Of a DNA stretch of 31,452 nt, positions 8,489 through 16,147 are shown piece after piece. The position numbers were made by a program, and so were the translations under genes. The stretch's first letter is position 1; every line of letters starts with the position of its first letter. The stretch is from JALWZX01 sp964506905 (GTDB lineage Bacteria; Patescibacteriota; WWE3; 2-01-FULL-39-13), in NCBI GenBank assembly GCA_964506905.1, contig CAZDNW010000057.1, forward strand, positions 1-31,452, read 5' to 3'. The notes below the pieces were generated by a model that worked only from the letters and a program-made list of their open reading frames with translations, was not told where the DNA came from and ran no database searches.

Positions 8489-9835
8489 TTATTTAACACC
8501 ATTTTCGTGAGTATCATCTGCATCATCTTTTCTACCAACACCATAGTATTCAACACCCAAATCTTTCATCTCAATAGGATCTAATAAGTTTCTCCCATCA
8601 AATATAACCTTTTTATTCATATCTTTTACCAATTCTGGATATTCTAAATTAGCAAATTCTGGCCATTCTGTAAGAATAAATAATGCATCAGCTTTTTTAA
8701 ACACATCTTCAGCGTTATCACTATATTTTACATTATCCTGACCTAATTCTTTTTTAGCGTTTTCAAGTGCTGCTGGGTCAAATAATTTAATTCTAGCTCC
8801 AGCACCTCTTAAAGTTCTAATAACAGATATTGCAACAGATTTTCTTGTATCATCTGTGCCATTTTTAAAAGCTGCACCTAAAACCCCAAAAGTTAATTCA
8901 CTTAAATTTGTTCCGTATTTTCTAAATACTTTGTCCACAAAATAGTCTTTTTGCCTTTCGTTGGCATCCATAACTCCTCTTAATAATCTAAAATCATAAA
9001 AATATTCGCTGCTTGTTCTGTATAAAGCTTCAACATCTTTAGGAAAGCATGACCCACCATATCCTATTCCTGCATTTAAAAATCTAGACCCAATTCTTTT
9101 ATCTAATCCCATGCCTAATGCTACTGATTTAACATCTGCACCAGTTCTTTCACAAATTTGTGAAATTTCATTTATGAATGAAATCTTTGTAGCTAAAAAT
9201 GAATTAGCTGCATATTTGATAAGTTCCGCACTAGCTAAATCTGTTTTTACAATTGGAGCATCAAGATGTTTATATAAATCCTCTAATATATCTAAGGCTT
9301 TTTCGGAATCTGACCCTATTACAACTCTATCAGTATTATTAGCATCGTATATAGATGTACCTTCTCTTAAAAACTCAGGGTTTGAAGCAACATCAAAATT
9401 TATTTTTTTATTACCAGCACCAATTCTTACATGCTCTCTAACTTTATTATGTGTTCCAACAGGAACGGTGCTTTTTGTTATTACTACTTTATATTCATCA
9501 TTAGGCATATACTTACCAATAGATTCCGCTGCTGAAAACACATAGTTTAAGTTTGCTGCACCAGCCTGATTACTTGGCGTTCCAACACATATAAAAATTA
9601 ATTCACCATGTTCTATTGAAGACTTATAATCGGTGGTCGCTTTAAATCTACCTTCACTAGATACTTTTTTAACTAACTCTTCTAACCCTTCTTCATATAT
9701 AGGCATTATTCCTTTGTTTATTTTATCAACCTTGTCTTTGTCGATATCTAGACACATTACATTGTGCCCCCAATCAGCAAAAACTGCCCCTGAAACTAAA
9801 CCAACGTAACCGGTTCCTATTATTGTAATTTTCAT
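8489..9835 (-). CDS. ugd: UDP-glucose 6-dehydrogenase
   Basis: 448 residues of the UDP-glucose/GDP-mannose dehydrogenase family. The N-terminal NAD domain begins ITIIGTGYVGLVSG; the central region has STVPVGT, SNPEFLREGTSIYD and AANSFLATKISFINE; the catalytic cysteine is C263 in GIGYGGSCFPKD; the C-terminal UDP-binding domain has GVLGAAFKNGTDDTRKS. It oxidises UDP-glucose to UDP-glucuronate with two NAD+. First gene of a three-gene unit with galE and a UDP-glucuronate-epimerase-like gene, together giving UDP-glucuronate, UDP-galactose and probably UDP-galacturonate. Unlike many genes here it lacks a -10 box right before the ATG; the best candidate leaves a leader of about 65-70 nt. Confidence 0.95.
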   Translation of the reverse strand: MKITIIGTGYVGLVSGAVFADWGHNVMCLDIDKDKVDKINKGIMPIYEEGLEELVKKVSSEGRFKATTDYKSSIEHGELIFICVGTPSNQAGAANLNYVFSAAESIGKYMPNDEYKVVITKSTVPVGTHNKVREHVRIGAGNKKINFDVASNPEFLREGTSIYDANNTDRVVIGSDSEKALDILEDLYKHLDAPIVKTDLASAELIKYAANSFLATKISFINEISQICERTGADVKSVALGMGLDKRIGSRFLNAGIGYGGSCFPKDVEALYRTSSEYFYDFRLLRGVMDANERQKDYFVDKVFRKYGTNLSELTFGVLGAAFKNGTDDTRKSVAISVIRTLRGAGARIKLFDPAALENAKKELGQDNVKYSDNAEDVFKKADALFILTEWPEFANLEYPELVKDMNKKVIFDGRNLLDPIEMKDLGVEYYGVGRKDDADDTHENGVK

Positions 9836-10015
9836 AATAATTGCAAATTACCACATTAAGAATTTGTAAACAAGACTAGCGTGATACTATATCAAAAACA
9901 ACTAATCGATTATATAAAACACCACAATTAATCGTACCCACTATAAGACATATAAATTGATTTATATTAATGGAATTACTAAAATTTTTTATATAATGTA
10001 AAATGAGGTATAAAA
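9836..10015. other. Intergenic region upstream of ugd
   Basis: 180 bp with no credible gene. On the minus strand TATAAT lies at 9909-9914, giving a possible ugd leader of about 65-70 nt. An imperfect direct repeat of roughly 23-26 bp (9886-9908 and 9909-9934, each ending in TAATCG on the plus strand) surrounds this box. No clear intrinsic terminator for the preceding glycosyltransferase gene was recognised. Confidence 0.35.
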
Positions 10016-10783
10016 CTAGTTATATAATCCTTTCCAATCATTTAACCTAACCAAAACCACATCTTTGGCATTATAATAAGAGTCCTTTAATTTATGAACT
10101 TTACTATTGTCACCGTATACCCATGTAACTGGCACTTCTTTAATTTTATAGCCTAATTTTTTAGCAACAAATAAAAATTCAACATCATATGCTCCAACTC
10201 TTCCACCTTGTATCTCAGGATCATTAGCACTATATAATTTAGTTTTTTTAAAAACTTTTTTTAGCACTTCTGTCTTTCCAAGTTTAAACCCGCACTGTGT
10301 ATCATTAATACCGGGTAAAACTAATATCTGTACTAATGCATTAAAAACTCTTCCCATTATATGGCGCATAATAGGTTCATCCAACCTTGTAGCACCAACA
10401 CCTTCTCTTGTGGCAATTGCAAGATCATAATCTTGATCTTCAACCCATACTAGTAATTTGGGCGTTTGGTCTATAGAAACAGATAAATCAACATCGCTTA
10501 TTAATACATACTTGCCATTAGCTTTATTTACACCAGAAATAAGAGCAGGTGCTTTTCCTTTATGAGGATTTTTTACTAATTTCAATTGGCTCCAATTTTT
10601 AGATAATTCTTCTACAATTTCACAGGTTTTATCAGTTGATCCATCATCCGATACTATAATTTCATATGTATATTCTTTGTTATCAAAATAATTCTTAGTT
10701 TCAATTAAAGATTTTTCAATCCGCTTTTCCTCATTATATGCCGGGAATACTACTGACAGGTAAATTTGATTATTTTTTTTCAT
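10016..10783 (-). CDS. GT2 glycosyltransferase, ALG5-like (polyprenyl-phosphate glucosyltransferase type)
   Basis: 255 residues, soluble GT-A fold. Motifs in order: LSVVFPAYNEEKRIEKSL, IIVSDDGSTDKTCEIVE, GKAPALISGVNKANGKYVLI with the DVDLS metal-binding segment near residue 97, DTQCGFKLGK near 160, and EFLFVAKKLGYKIKEVPVTW. This order and the DVDLS/TQCGFK pair match dolichyl-phosphate glucosyltransferase (ALG5)-type enzymes of family GT2. The bacterial relative would put a sugar, likely glucose, on undecaprenyl phosphate. No membrane helix is evident. Downstream of the DPM1-GtrA fusion gene, with the tandem repeat between them. A TATAAT lies about 24 nt before the ATG. The sugar identity is inference. 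Confidence 0.82.
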   Translation of the reverse strand: MKKNNQIYLSVVFPAYNEEKRIEKSLIETKNYFDNKEYTYEIIVSDDGSTDKTCEIVEELSKNWSQLKLVKNPHKGKAPALISGVNKANGKYVLISDVDLSVSIDQTPKLLVWVEDQDYDLAIATREGVGATRLDEPIMRHIMGRVFNALVQILVLPGINDTQCGFKLGKTEVLKKVFKKTKLYSANDPEIQGGRVGAYDVEFLFVAKKLGYKIKEVPVTWVYGDNSKVHKLKDSYYNAKDVVLVRLNDWKGLYN

Positions 10784-10807
10784 AATGTAATACGTATATG
10801 TATATTA

Positions 10808-10813
10808 ATTATA
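10808..10813 (-). promoter_or_regulatory. Candidate -10 box of the ALG5-like gene (TATAAT)
   Basis: Perfect TATAAT on the minus strand, 24 nt ahead of the ATG at 10783, which would leave a leader of about 17 nt. No Shine-Dalgarno motif in that leader. It lies between the tandem repeat and the gene, so the gene may be expressed separately from the upstream fusion gene. Confidence 0.35.
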
Positions 10814-10839
10814 ACTTAATTTTTATCTTTAATCTCTTT

Positions 10840-11073
10840 CTTCTTAATATTTCAGATTATTTTCTTGTAAAAGTGGCTGCCTTGCACCCCTTTTACAATT
10901 TCTTCTTTTATTGTTTGTTCTGCAACTTTAATCTACTTCTTAATCTTCCAGATTATTTTCTTGTAAAAGTGGCTGTTCTACACCCCTTTTACAATTTCTT
11001 CTTTTATTGTTTATTCTGTAACTTTAATCTACTTCTTGATCTTCCAAATTATTTTCTTGTAAAAGTAGAAGTT
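10840..11073. repeat. 96-bp tandem repeat, about 2.4 copies, each full copy with a hairpin
   Basis: Copies begin at 10840, 10936 and 11032; the third is partial and lies in the 3' end of the DPM1-GtrA gene. The unit holds a copy of that gene's last 12 codons and stop plus about 57 bp of 3' flank; the copy at 10936 still reads as HFYKKIIWKIKK followed by TAG on the minus strand. Each full copy holds an inverted repeat, TTGTAAAAG and CTTTTACAA with about 16 bp between the arms (10865-10898 and 10961-10994), extended by two more G-C pairs after one mismatch. On the plus strand the hairpins are followed by a T-rich run (TTTCTTCTTTT), but no plus-strand gene ends here. The plus-strand open frame through the repeat is an effect of the 96-bp (32-codon) period. 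Confidence 0.85.
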
Positions 11074-12210
11074 CCAGATTAGTCCAACCAAAATGCCAAT
11101 AATTTGATATATATACCCTCTTATAAATCCAATTCCAAATACTGCTGCGAGTATCTGTGCTATAACAAGCTGAATTATTATCGCACCAAGTACTACTAAA
11201 TGATTTTTTAGAAATCCAACGATAAACGGAAAACCCTTAAGTTTCTTATCCCCAAACGCCCAATTATTATTAACCATAAATGTGACAATAATACCAACTT
11301 CAATTGCTAATAATTGTGCAACAAAAAAGCGTGAATGAATATCAATGCCAAAAATACTTGAAGTTTCTGCTAAACCAAATATATTTTTAACTTCAACTAA
11401 ATAATGAAATAGTGCGTATGATGTTAACTGAGATATCGCACCAATACCACCTGCAATAACAACTCGACCAAATCTTGATTTTAGAAAATCCTCAATTCGA
11501 CTTTTAACTATAAAAATAAACGCATTAAACATATACTCTGCACCCATTTTAGATTTTCCCGCAGTTCTGTCGGAAAAATGAAAAGGTATTTCCTTAAATT
11601 TATATCCTTTTCTATAAGGTTCTAAATTAAGTGAAATAGCAAATGTATAACCTTTATATTGATCTAAATCGTTTCTTACCGCCTTATATACATAGCTTCT
11701 AACTGCTTTATACCCACCAGTAAAATCTGTAATACCAGACCCATAATACAATAATGAAATAAACTTATTTCCAACGATACTTAAAAATTTTCTGTGAATT
11801 CCCCAATCAGATGGGATACTTCCGCCACCAGTATATCTTGTGCCAATGACTTGGTCAGCTCCTTTTTCTAATTCCTCAATAAATTTAGGTAAAACTTTGG
11901 GATCGTGAGATAAATCTGCATCAAATGTAAAAGCTACATCAGCCTCCATTTCGTCAAAAACATAATCCATGCCTTGAATATAGGCCGCACCTAATCCACC
12001 TTTTTTCTTTTCAACAATTAAATGAAGATTATTGTATTTTTGCATTAACTTTCTGACTATATCAGCCGTGCCATCTGGAGAATTCCCATCTACTACTAGT
12101 ATGTGCATTTCATGTTTTTTAATAGTTTTAAAAACATCTTCTAATGCATTTATCGTTTTTTCTATATTGTCTTTCTCGTTATATGTAGGAATAATTACAA
12201 CTATTTTCAT
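11029..12210 (-). CDS. DPM1-like GT2 fused to a GtrA domain
   Basis: 393 residues. Residues 1-235 form a dolichol-phosphate-mannose-synthase-type GT2 domain: VVIIPTYNEKDNIEKTI, LVVDGNSPDGTADIV, KKKGGLGAAYIQGMDYVF, the FDADLSHDP metal motif (D97, D99), VIGTRYTGGGS and TDFTGGYKAVR. Residues 247-385 are a GtrA-like membrane domain with about four helices, starting FGRVVIAGGIGAISQ and containing FMVNNNWAFG. Enzymes with this fusion make polyprenol-phosphate-linked mannose or glucose, with the GtrA part thought to help the lipid-linked sugar cross the membrane; the sugar here is inferred. The last 12 codons are duplicated in the downstream tandem repeat. It follows the small membrane protein gene by 32 nt without a visible ribosome binding site. 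Confidence 0.9.
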   Translation of the reverse strand: MKIVVIIPTYNEKDNIEKTINALEDVFKTIKKHEMHILVVDGNSPDGTADIVRKLMQKYNNLHLIVEKKKGGLGAAYIQGMDYVFDEMEADVAFTFDADLSHDPKVLPKFIEELEKGADQVIGTRYTGGGSIPSDWGIHRKFLSIVGNKFISLLYYGSGITDFTGGYKAVRSYVYKAVRNDLDQYKGYTFAISLNLEPYRKGYKFKEIPFHFSDRTAGKSKMGAEYMFNAFIFIVKSRIEDFLKSRFGRVVIAGGIGAISQLTSYALFHYLVEVKNIFGLAETSSIFGIDIHSRFFVAQLLAIEVGIIVTFMVNNNWAFGDKKLKGFPFIVGFLKNHLVVLGAIIIQLVIAQILAAVFGIGFIRGYIYQIIGILVGLIWNFYFYKKIIWKIKK

Positions 12211-12242
12211 TTAATATAAGTAAAGGGCATAAAATTAAAGTA

Positions 12243-12515
12243 CTAGAAAAATCTAATTAAACCTAACCCTAATGCAGATAACAATACCACAATAACAGCC
12301 ACTAGAAAATATTCAAGTATGATGTGTTTATTTAGTCTGTCTTTGTGGTAATGGTGCCAAATTCCCCATAAGACATAAAAAGCTGAAACAATAAGAATTA
12401 TAACAAACCTAGCTAATGGATCATAAATTTTAGCAAAAAATATGGCAGCAATTACAAATACGGTTACTAACAATATATATTGCAAAACTTCTATTAAAAA
12501 ATGTTTATTTATCAT
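12243..12515 (-). CDS. Small three-helix membrane protein of unknown function
   Basis: 90 residues, almost entirely hydrophobic. Three probable helices: about 8-28 (VLQYILLVTVFVIAAIFFA), 33-52 (ARFVIILIVSAFYVLWGIWH) and 68-89 (YFLVAVIVVLLSALGLGLI), with a charged HHYHKDRLNKH turn between the second and third. I do not recognise a family. CATAAT ends seven bases before the ATG, a leaderless-type start. It sits between a CAP-domain membrane protein gene and the DPM1-GtrA gene on the same strand, so an envelope role is likely, but nothing more can be said. Confidence 0.7.
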   Translation of the reverse strand: MINKHFLIEVLQYILLVTVFVIAAIFFAKIYDPLARFVIILIVSAFYVLWGIWHHYHKDRLNKHIILEYFLVAVIVVLLSALGLGLIRFF

Positions 12516-12522
12516 ACTTAAT

Positions 12523-12528
12523 ATTATG
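12523..12528 (-). promoter_or_regulatory. -10 box of the 90-residue membrane protein gene (CATAAT)
   Basis: CATAAT, five of six matches, followed by seven bases and the ATG at 12515. Same spacing as other candidate leaderless starts in the window. Confidence 0.35.
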
Positions 12529-12563
12529 AAATTATTTTACTAATTTGCAACCCGCAACTATAT

Positions 12564-13586
12564 TTATAAAATTAATCCAATTGTTGCATACCAAACCGCT
12601 ATTATTGCTAATAATAGAAATGCTATGTGCAATATTGTATGTCCTGAAATTCTCAAAACATTATATTTTCTTACATAATAACCATCTATAGCAAATAATA
12701 ATGATAAGAATAAACCTAATGTTACAGCTAAATATTTAGACGCATTAAATACATTTGCAGTATTTAAAACCTTACCGTTAGAATCATCTACCGTATTTTC
12801 ATCTGGTTTTTTTACATTATTTGATTGCTGATTTGAATTCTTATCCTGCACATTATCATTATTCAAATTTTCATCGGGCTTTATTTCTGCTTGCTCTTGT
12901 TTATTCTTATTTTGATCAACTTTTGCAATTTTAGCTGTATTTTTCTCTACCTTAATAGGTTCTGAACTTAATTCCTCTTTTTTGGTTTTATTAAGCAATT
13001 CGTCTTCAGGTGTTACTTTAGCAATTTGTCTTCGCGGATATCCAAACATTTGAACAACTAATGTTGTTTTTCTACCTTGTAATTCTCCATCAACTACTGC
13101 AAATCCAACTTCAGTATATTTGCTATTTAATAAATTAGCTTTGTGAGATGGGGAATTATACCATGCATCTACAACACTCTTTGAATGGGCAAAATCAACC
13201 GCTAAGTTTTCACCTGCGTAAAGATAATCATAACCGGATGCAATAATAAAATCCCAGGGTTCTTTGCCACTTGGCGATGTGTGTGCCCAATAGTCTTCGG
13301 CAAACATATTTTGAGCTTTTGCGTATGCTGCTTTTGACAATTTATCGTTTAATGTAAGTGGTTTCAATCCTGCATCAGCTCTTCTTTGGTTTGTATATTT
13401 AAGTAAACTGGTAGTATTTATATCAGTAGCATAACCAAGAACATTCGTAGAACTGGAAACTATTAAATGCATTGAAAATAATAACGCTAATATAAAAAGT
13501 ACATATCCAAATAATGCAGGATGCTGAAGTAATTTTGATCTTTTTTTATGTCGTTCGTGTGGAACGAACAGGTGTTTAATTCCCAT
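12564..13586 (-). CDS. CAP/SCP-domain (YkwD-like) membrane protein
   Basis: 340 residues. A basic N terminus (HERHKKRSK) precedes a membrane helix at about 25-45. Residues 60-185 form a bacterial CAP domain: LLKYTNQRRADAGLKPL, then YWAHTSPSGKEPW with H102, YAGENLAVDF with E126, SPSHKANLLNSKYTEVGFAV with H148 and E159; these are the four conserved cleft residues of the CAP family. A long polar N/Q/K-rich linker (about 195-280) leads to two further helices at the C terminus (about 285-305 and 318-340). By topology the CAP domain lies outside the cell. Bacterial CAP proteins are mostly uncharacterised; binding or hydrolysis at the cell surface is a guess. A perfect extended -10 box lies about 38 nt upstream. 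Confidence 0.85.
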   Translation of the reverse strand: MGIKHLFVPHERHKKRSKLLQHPALFGYVLFILALLFSMHLIVSSSTNVLGYATDINTTSLLKYTNQRRADAGLKPLTLNDKLSKAAYAKAQNMFAEDYWAHTSPSGKEPWDFIIASGYDYLYAGENLAVDFAHSKSVVDAWYNSPSHKANLLNSKYTEVGFAVVDGELQGRKTTLVVQMFGYPRRQIAKVTPEDELLNKTKKEELSSEPIKVEKNTAKIAKVDQNKNKQEQAEIKPDENLNNDNVQDKNSNQQSNNVKKPDENTVDDSNGKVLNTANVFNASKYLAVTLGLFLSLLFAIDGYYVRKYNVLRISGHTILHIAFLLLAIIAVWYATIGLIL

Positions 13587-13624
13587 TATTCAATATGATT
13601 TATTTACACCTGTCCTATGTATAA

Positions 13625-13633
13625 ATTATACCA
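13625..13633 (-). promoter_or_regulatory. Extended -10 promoter of the CAP-domain gene (TGGTATAAT)
   Basis: Minus-strand TGG followed by TATAAT, the TGn extended -10 form, which needs little -35 contact. The predicted start leaves a leader of about 30 nt before the ATG at 13586. The same nonamer precedes the next gene upstream (13974-13982). Confidence 0.5.
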
Positions 13634-13647
13634 CTGAATTATAAAAT

Positions 13648-13962
13648 TTACTTATCTTCTTTTTGATTGTTTTCGTGTTTATGTTCTAAATCTAATGCTT
13701 TATTAAGCATTTTGTTTGCGGGTCCCCAACTTTTAAGCCAAAACATTGCCATATAAGACAGTATAAATGTGAAAGTTAACGACTGTACTATTCCCCAAAA
13801 ATCAACCGGCTCAGACTGCCAAGCAATGTACATTTGCATAATTCCAAATAATATAAATAAGATTAAGCCTAATGTAACAAGTGTTCTTGCTGACATTTTC
13901 AAAATTTTAATATGGGCTATCTTTATATGTAAAATAACAAATGTATTTTCTAAAATTCTCAT
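13648..13962 (-). CDS. Small two-helix membrane protein of unknown function
   Basis: Up to 104 residues with two helices (TLVTLGLILFILFGIMQMYI and LTFTFILSYMAMFWL) and a charged C-terminal tail rich in Lys, Asn and Glu (HKHENNQKEDK). No family recognised. Two starts are possible. ATG 13962 lies 11 nt after an extended -10 box (TGGTATAAT), giving a leader of about 5 nt. ATG 13896 (MSARTLVTLGL) has TAAAAT seven bases upstream and starts right before the first helix. I keep the longer form but the shorter is equally credible. It lies between the CAP-domain gene and the cell-division peptidase gene on the same strand. Confidence 0.6.
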   Translation of the reverse strand: MRILENTFVILHIKIAHIKILKMSARTLVTLGLILFILFGIMQMYIAWQSEPVDFWGIVQSLTFTFILSYMAMFWLKSWGPANKMLNKALDLEHKHENNQKEDK

Positions 13963-13973
13963 AAATTACGGGC

Positions 13974-13982
13974 ATTATACCA
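13974..13982 (-). promoter_or_regulatory. Extended -10 promoter (TGGTATAAT) of the two-helix membrane protein gene
   Basis: TGG plus perfect TATAAT on the minus strand. It overlaps the spacer after the M23 peptidase stop codon (13989-13991), so the small membrane protein gene can be transcribed apart from the division operon. Confidence 0.5.
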
Positions 13983-13988
13983 CCATTT

Positions 13989-15263
13989 CTATCTTAAATG
14001 CCAATACAAACTCATTTTGCCATTATCATGGAATATAAATACTCCATTTCCACCATCGCCTAAACAATTTCTGCAAAAATACGCTTCACCATCATCTACC
14101 GCATATATTGTTATGTCACCTCTTCCGACCATATCTAATGCTGGATGCGGTCTACCTCTATACATCCAGTTGTAACAAGTATTACTGCCATAGTTTTGCG
14201 TAATTCTTGGAGATTTCATTGGCCATTCCCATTTTCCACTGCCAGTTTTTTTAGTACCTTTTGGATCACGATAACAACCTGTATCCCACACAACCTCTTT
14301 TGGTTTAAGATATTTCTTTGGATCAACATAGTTTTTGTAATACCAACCCCAATTACTATTCATCTTAAAATCATCTTCTGTATATTTATAAACACCGAAA
14401 TGTAAATGTGCGCCTGTTGAATATCCGCTATTTCCCATTGTTCCTATCTTTTCTCCCCTCTTCACCTTAACACCATTACCTTCTCGTATAACAACATTAG
14501 CAGCGCTTTGAATTTGCTCTAATTCCCTTTTAGCATTTTTAAGCATCTGTTTATATTTGCTTTCATTATTCTTTGTAACCGCGAGTAAATTCTTTTTTTG
14601 CGCTTCTTGCTGTTCCAACGCACCTTTTAGTTTTTCAGCTTGAGCTTTTTGTGCTTCTATATCTCTTTTTAATTCTTCAACTTTGTCTTTTTTCTTTTCT
14701 AATAAATCTTGTTGATTCTCATAATTTCCTTTGGTTTTAGCCATTCTGTCTAACAACTCTTTATCCTGTTCTTCTACTCTTTTTAAATATTGCAACTTAC
14801 TTATAAATCCGCTTATACCTTCAGAACCAAACAAAAGTTCAATCATTGGTTTTTGTTCATCCATATATCTCTGCTTCATTCTCGCACCTAATAACAATTC
14901 ATGATATTTAATCTTTTCATCCAATCTATCCAATCTAACTTCCAACAAATCAATATCTTCTTCAAGTGCATCCAACTCTTTCTTTTTTTGTTCAACTTCA
15001 TATTCAGCTTGTTTTATTTGAACTTCTTTTAACTCTATGTTTTGATTTATTATGGAAATCTCTCGTGACAAACTATCAGCTTGTTTTTTTGTTTGCTCAA
15101 TCTTTTTTTGTAGCTCTTCTATTCTTCTCATCAATTCACTTTCAGTTTTTTGTGCACTAACAAATGAATTACCGCGATTAAAAACAAATGGCATCACTAA
15201 TAACAGAAAAAATGCGATAGTAACAATTATTATTTTTTTTATGTTATTTCTTATGAATTTCAT
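13989..15263 (-). CDS. Secreted coiled-coil M23 (LytM) peptidase with permuted domain order, FtsEX partner
   Basis: 424 residues. Residues 9-37 look like a signal peptide or N-terminal anchor (hydrophobic core, then SFVSAQ). Residues 40-255 are a long coiled coil like EnvC, the FtsX-binding activator/hydrolase. The M23 signatures appear in unusual order: GVKVKRGEKIGTMGNSGYST followed by HLHF (H286, H288) at 263-290, then GRPHPALDM (H373, D377) and finally SLYWHLR at the C terminus (H422). Ordinary LytM domains run HxxxD, YxHL, HxH; here the last element comes first, so the domain appears circularly permuted with its cut just after YxHL. All expected zinc and catalytic residues are present, suggesting an active peptidoglycan endopeptidase. 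Four cysteines (330, 363, 397, 400) could form disulfides. Starts 5 nt after the ftsX stop. Confidence 0.88.
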   Translation of the reverse strand: MKFIRNNIKKIIIVTIAFFLLLVMPFVFNRGNSFVSAQKTESELMRRIEELQKKIEQTKKQADSLSREISIINQNIELKEVQIKQAEYEVEQKKKELDALEEDIDLLEVRLDRLDEKIKYHELLLGARMKQRYMDEQKPMIELLFGSEGISGFISKLQYLKRVEEQDKELLDRMAKTKGNYENQQDLLEKKKDKVEELKRDIEAQKAQAEKLKGALEQQEAQKKNLLAVTKNNESKYKQMLKNAKRELEQIQSAANVVIREGNGVKVKRGEKIGTMGNSGYSTGAHLHFGVYKYTEDDFKMNSNWGWYYKNYVDPKKYLKPKEVVWDTGCYRDPKGTKKTGSGKWEWPMKSPRITQNYGSNTCYNWMYRGRPHPALDMVGRGDITIYAVDDGEAYFCRNCLGDGGNGVFIFHDNGKMSLYWHLR

Positions 15264-15268
15264 TATTA

Positions 15269-16147
15269 TTAGTACCTAATATATTTTCTGGTAGCCATGT
15301 AACTTCCAATTAAGGCTAAAAGCAATCCAAAGACAATTTCTATTGCCAATCCATACATTAAGGTTTCTATATTTATTTCGATAACATTAAAATTGCCGGA
15401 AATTGCATATATAACATCATCATAATAATAATACACAAGCGGAATCAATATAAGCGCTGATATAAAAACAGCTATTATTGAAAATATAACGCTTTGCAAT
15501 AAATATGGTGCTCTAACAAACCAGTCCGTTGCACCTACTAACTTCATAACGATTATTTCATCTTTTCTAGAATAAACTGTTAATCCGATTACGAGAAAGA
15601 TTATTAATACAGTAGAGATTGAAAATATAACTAGCAAAGTAATTCCCGTTAATTGAATTCCTAATACTATTTTTTTCAATGTATCTAACGCACCTTCAAA
15701 AGCTTGTACCTCGATAACCAAGTCATTATTTTCAAAATAATTTTTGACATCGTCAATGTAATTCAAATTTTTTGTTTTAACATTAAGATGTGCGGGAAAA
15801 ACATTAGTAGTTACAGCCTCTATAACTTCCTGATTATCCTTATTTGCTTCTAAAAAGTCAGACATAGCTTGCTCTTTAGAAACATAATTAACCTCTATAA
15901 CATAATCATAACTTTCAAGTTCATTTTTAACCTGTAATATTTGCTCCTCAGTAGCATTATCGTCAAAAAATCCTATTACTTCAGGTAATTGTGCAAAATA
16001 ATCGGCAAACTCTCTAGATGTATACATAACTAATAACAGCACACCCAATATTAAAAATGTTATAGTCATTATGAAAATAAGAAATGCTGATTTCCACCCA
16101 CCTCTTTTTATATTTTGTTTTGTATTAGACAGTATTAAACTACTCAT
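15269..16147 (-). CDS. ftsX: Cell division protein FtsX
   Basis: 292 residues. One helix near the N terminus (FLIFIMTITFLILGVLLLVMY), a roughly 120-residue outer domain (GFFDDNATEEQILQVKNELE, then YVSKEQAMSDFLE), then three C-terminal helices with the conserved FtsX segment RKDEIIVMKLVGATDWFVRAPYL. It is the membrane half of FtsEX, which transmits ATP hydrolysis to a peptidoglycan hydrolase outside the cell; the next gene encodes such a hydrolase. The start is fixed by a strong Shine-Dalgarno sequence: AAGGAGGT ends four or five bases before ATG 16147. An upstream in-frame ATG at 16168 would turn that signal into coding sequence and is rejected. The chosen start overlaps the ftsE stop by 8 nt, indicating translational coupling. 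Confidence 0.92.
   Translation of the reverse strand: MSSLILSNTKQNIKRGGWKSAFLIFIMTITFLILGVLLLVMYTSREFADYFAQLPEVIGFFDDNATEEQILQVKNELESYDYVIEVNYVSKEQAMSDFLEANKDNQEVIEAVTTNVFPAHLNVKTKNLNYIDDVKNYFENNDLVIEVQAFEGALDTLKKIVLGIQLTGITLLVIFSISTVLIIFLVIGLTVYSRKDEIIVMKLVGATDWFVRAPYLLQSVIFSIIAVFISALILIPLVYYYYDDVIYAISGNFNVIEINIETLMYGLAIEIVFGLLLALIGSYMATRKYIRY

Noticed and set aside
9111..9545. Plus-strand open frame within ugd
   Set aside because: Antisense shadow of a strongly conserved gene with no own start signal or recognisable domain.
10840..11073. CRISPR array
   Set aside because: The repeats are 96 bp, directly adjacent without unique spacers, and derived from a neighbouring coding sequence; no cas gene is present.
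10798..11082. Plus-strand open frame with a repeated LPDYFLVKVAVLHPFYNF-type motif
   Set aside because: It exists only because the 96-bp tandem repeat keeps frame; it overlaps the end of a real gene on the other strand, has no family resemblance and no start signal.
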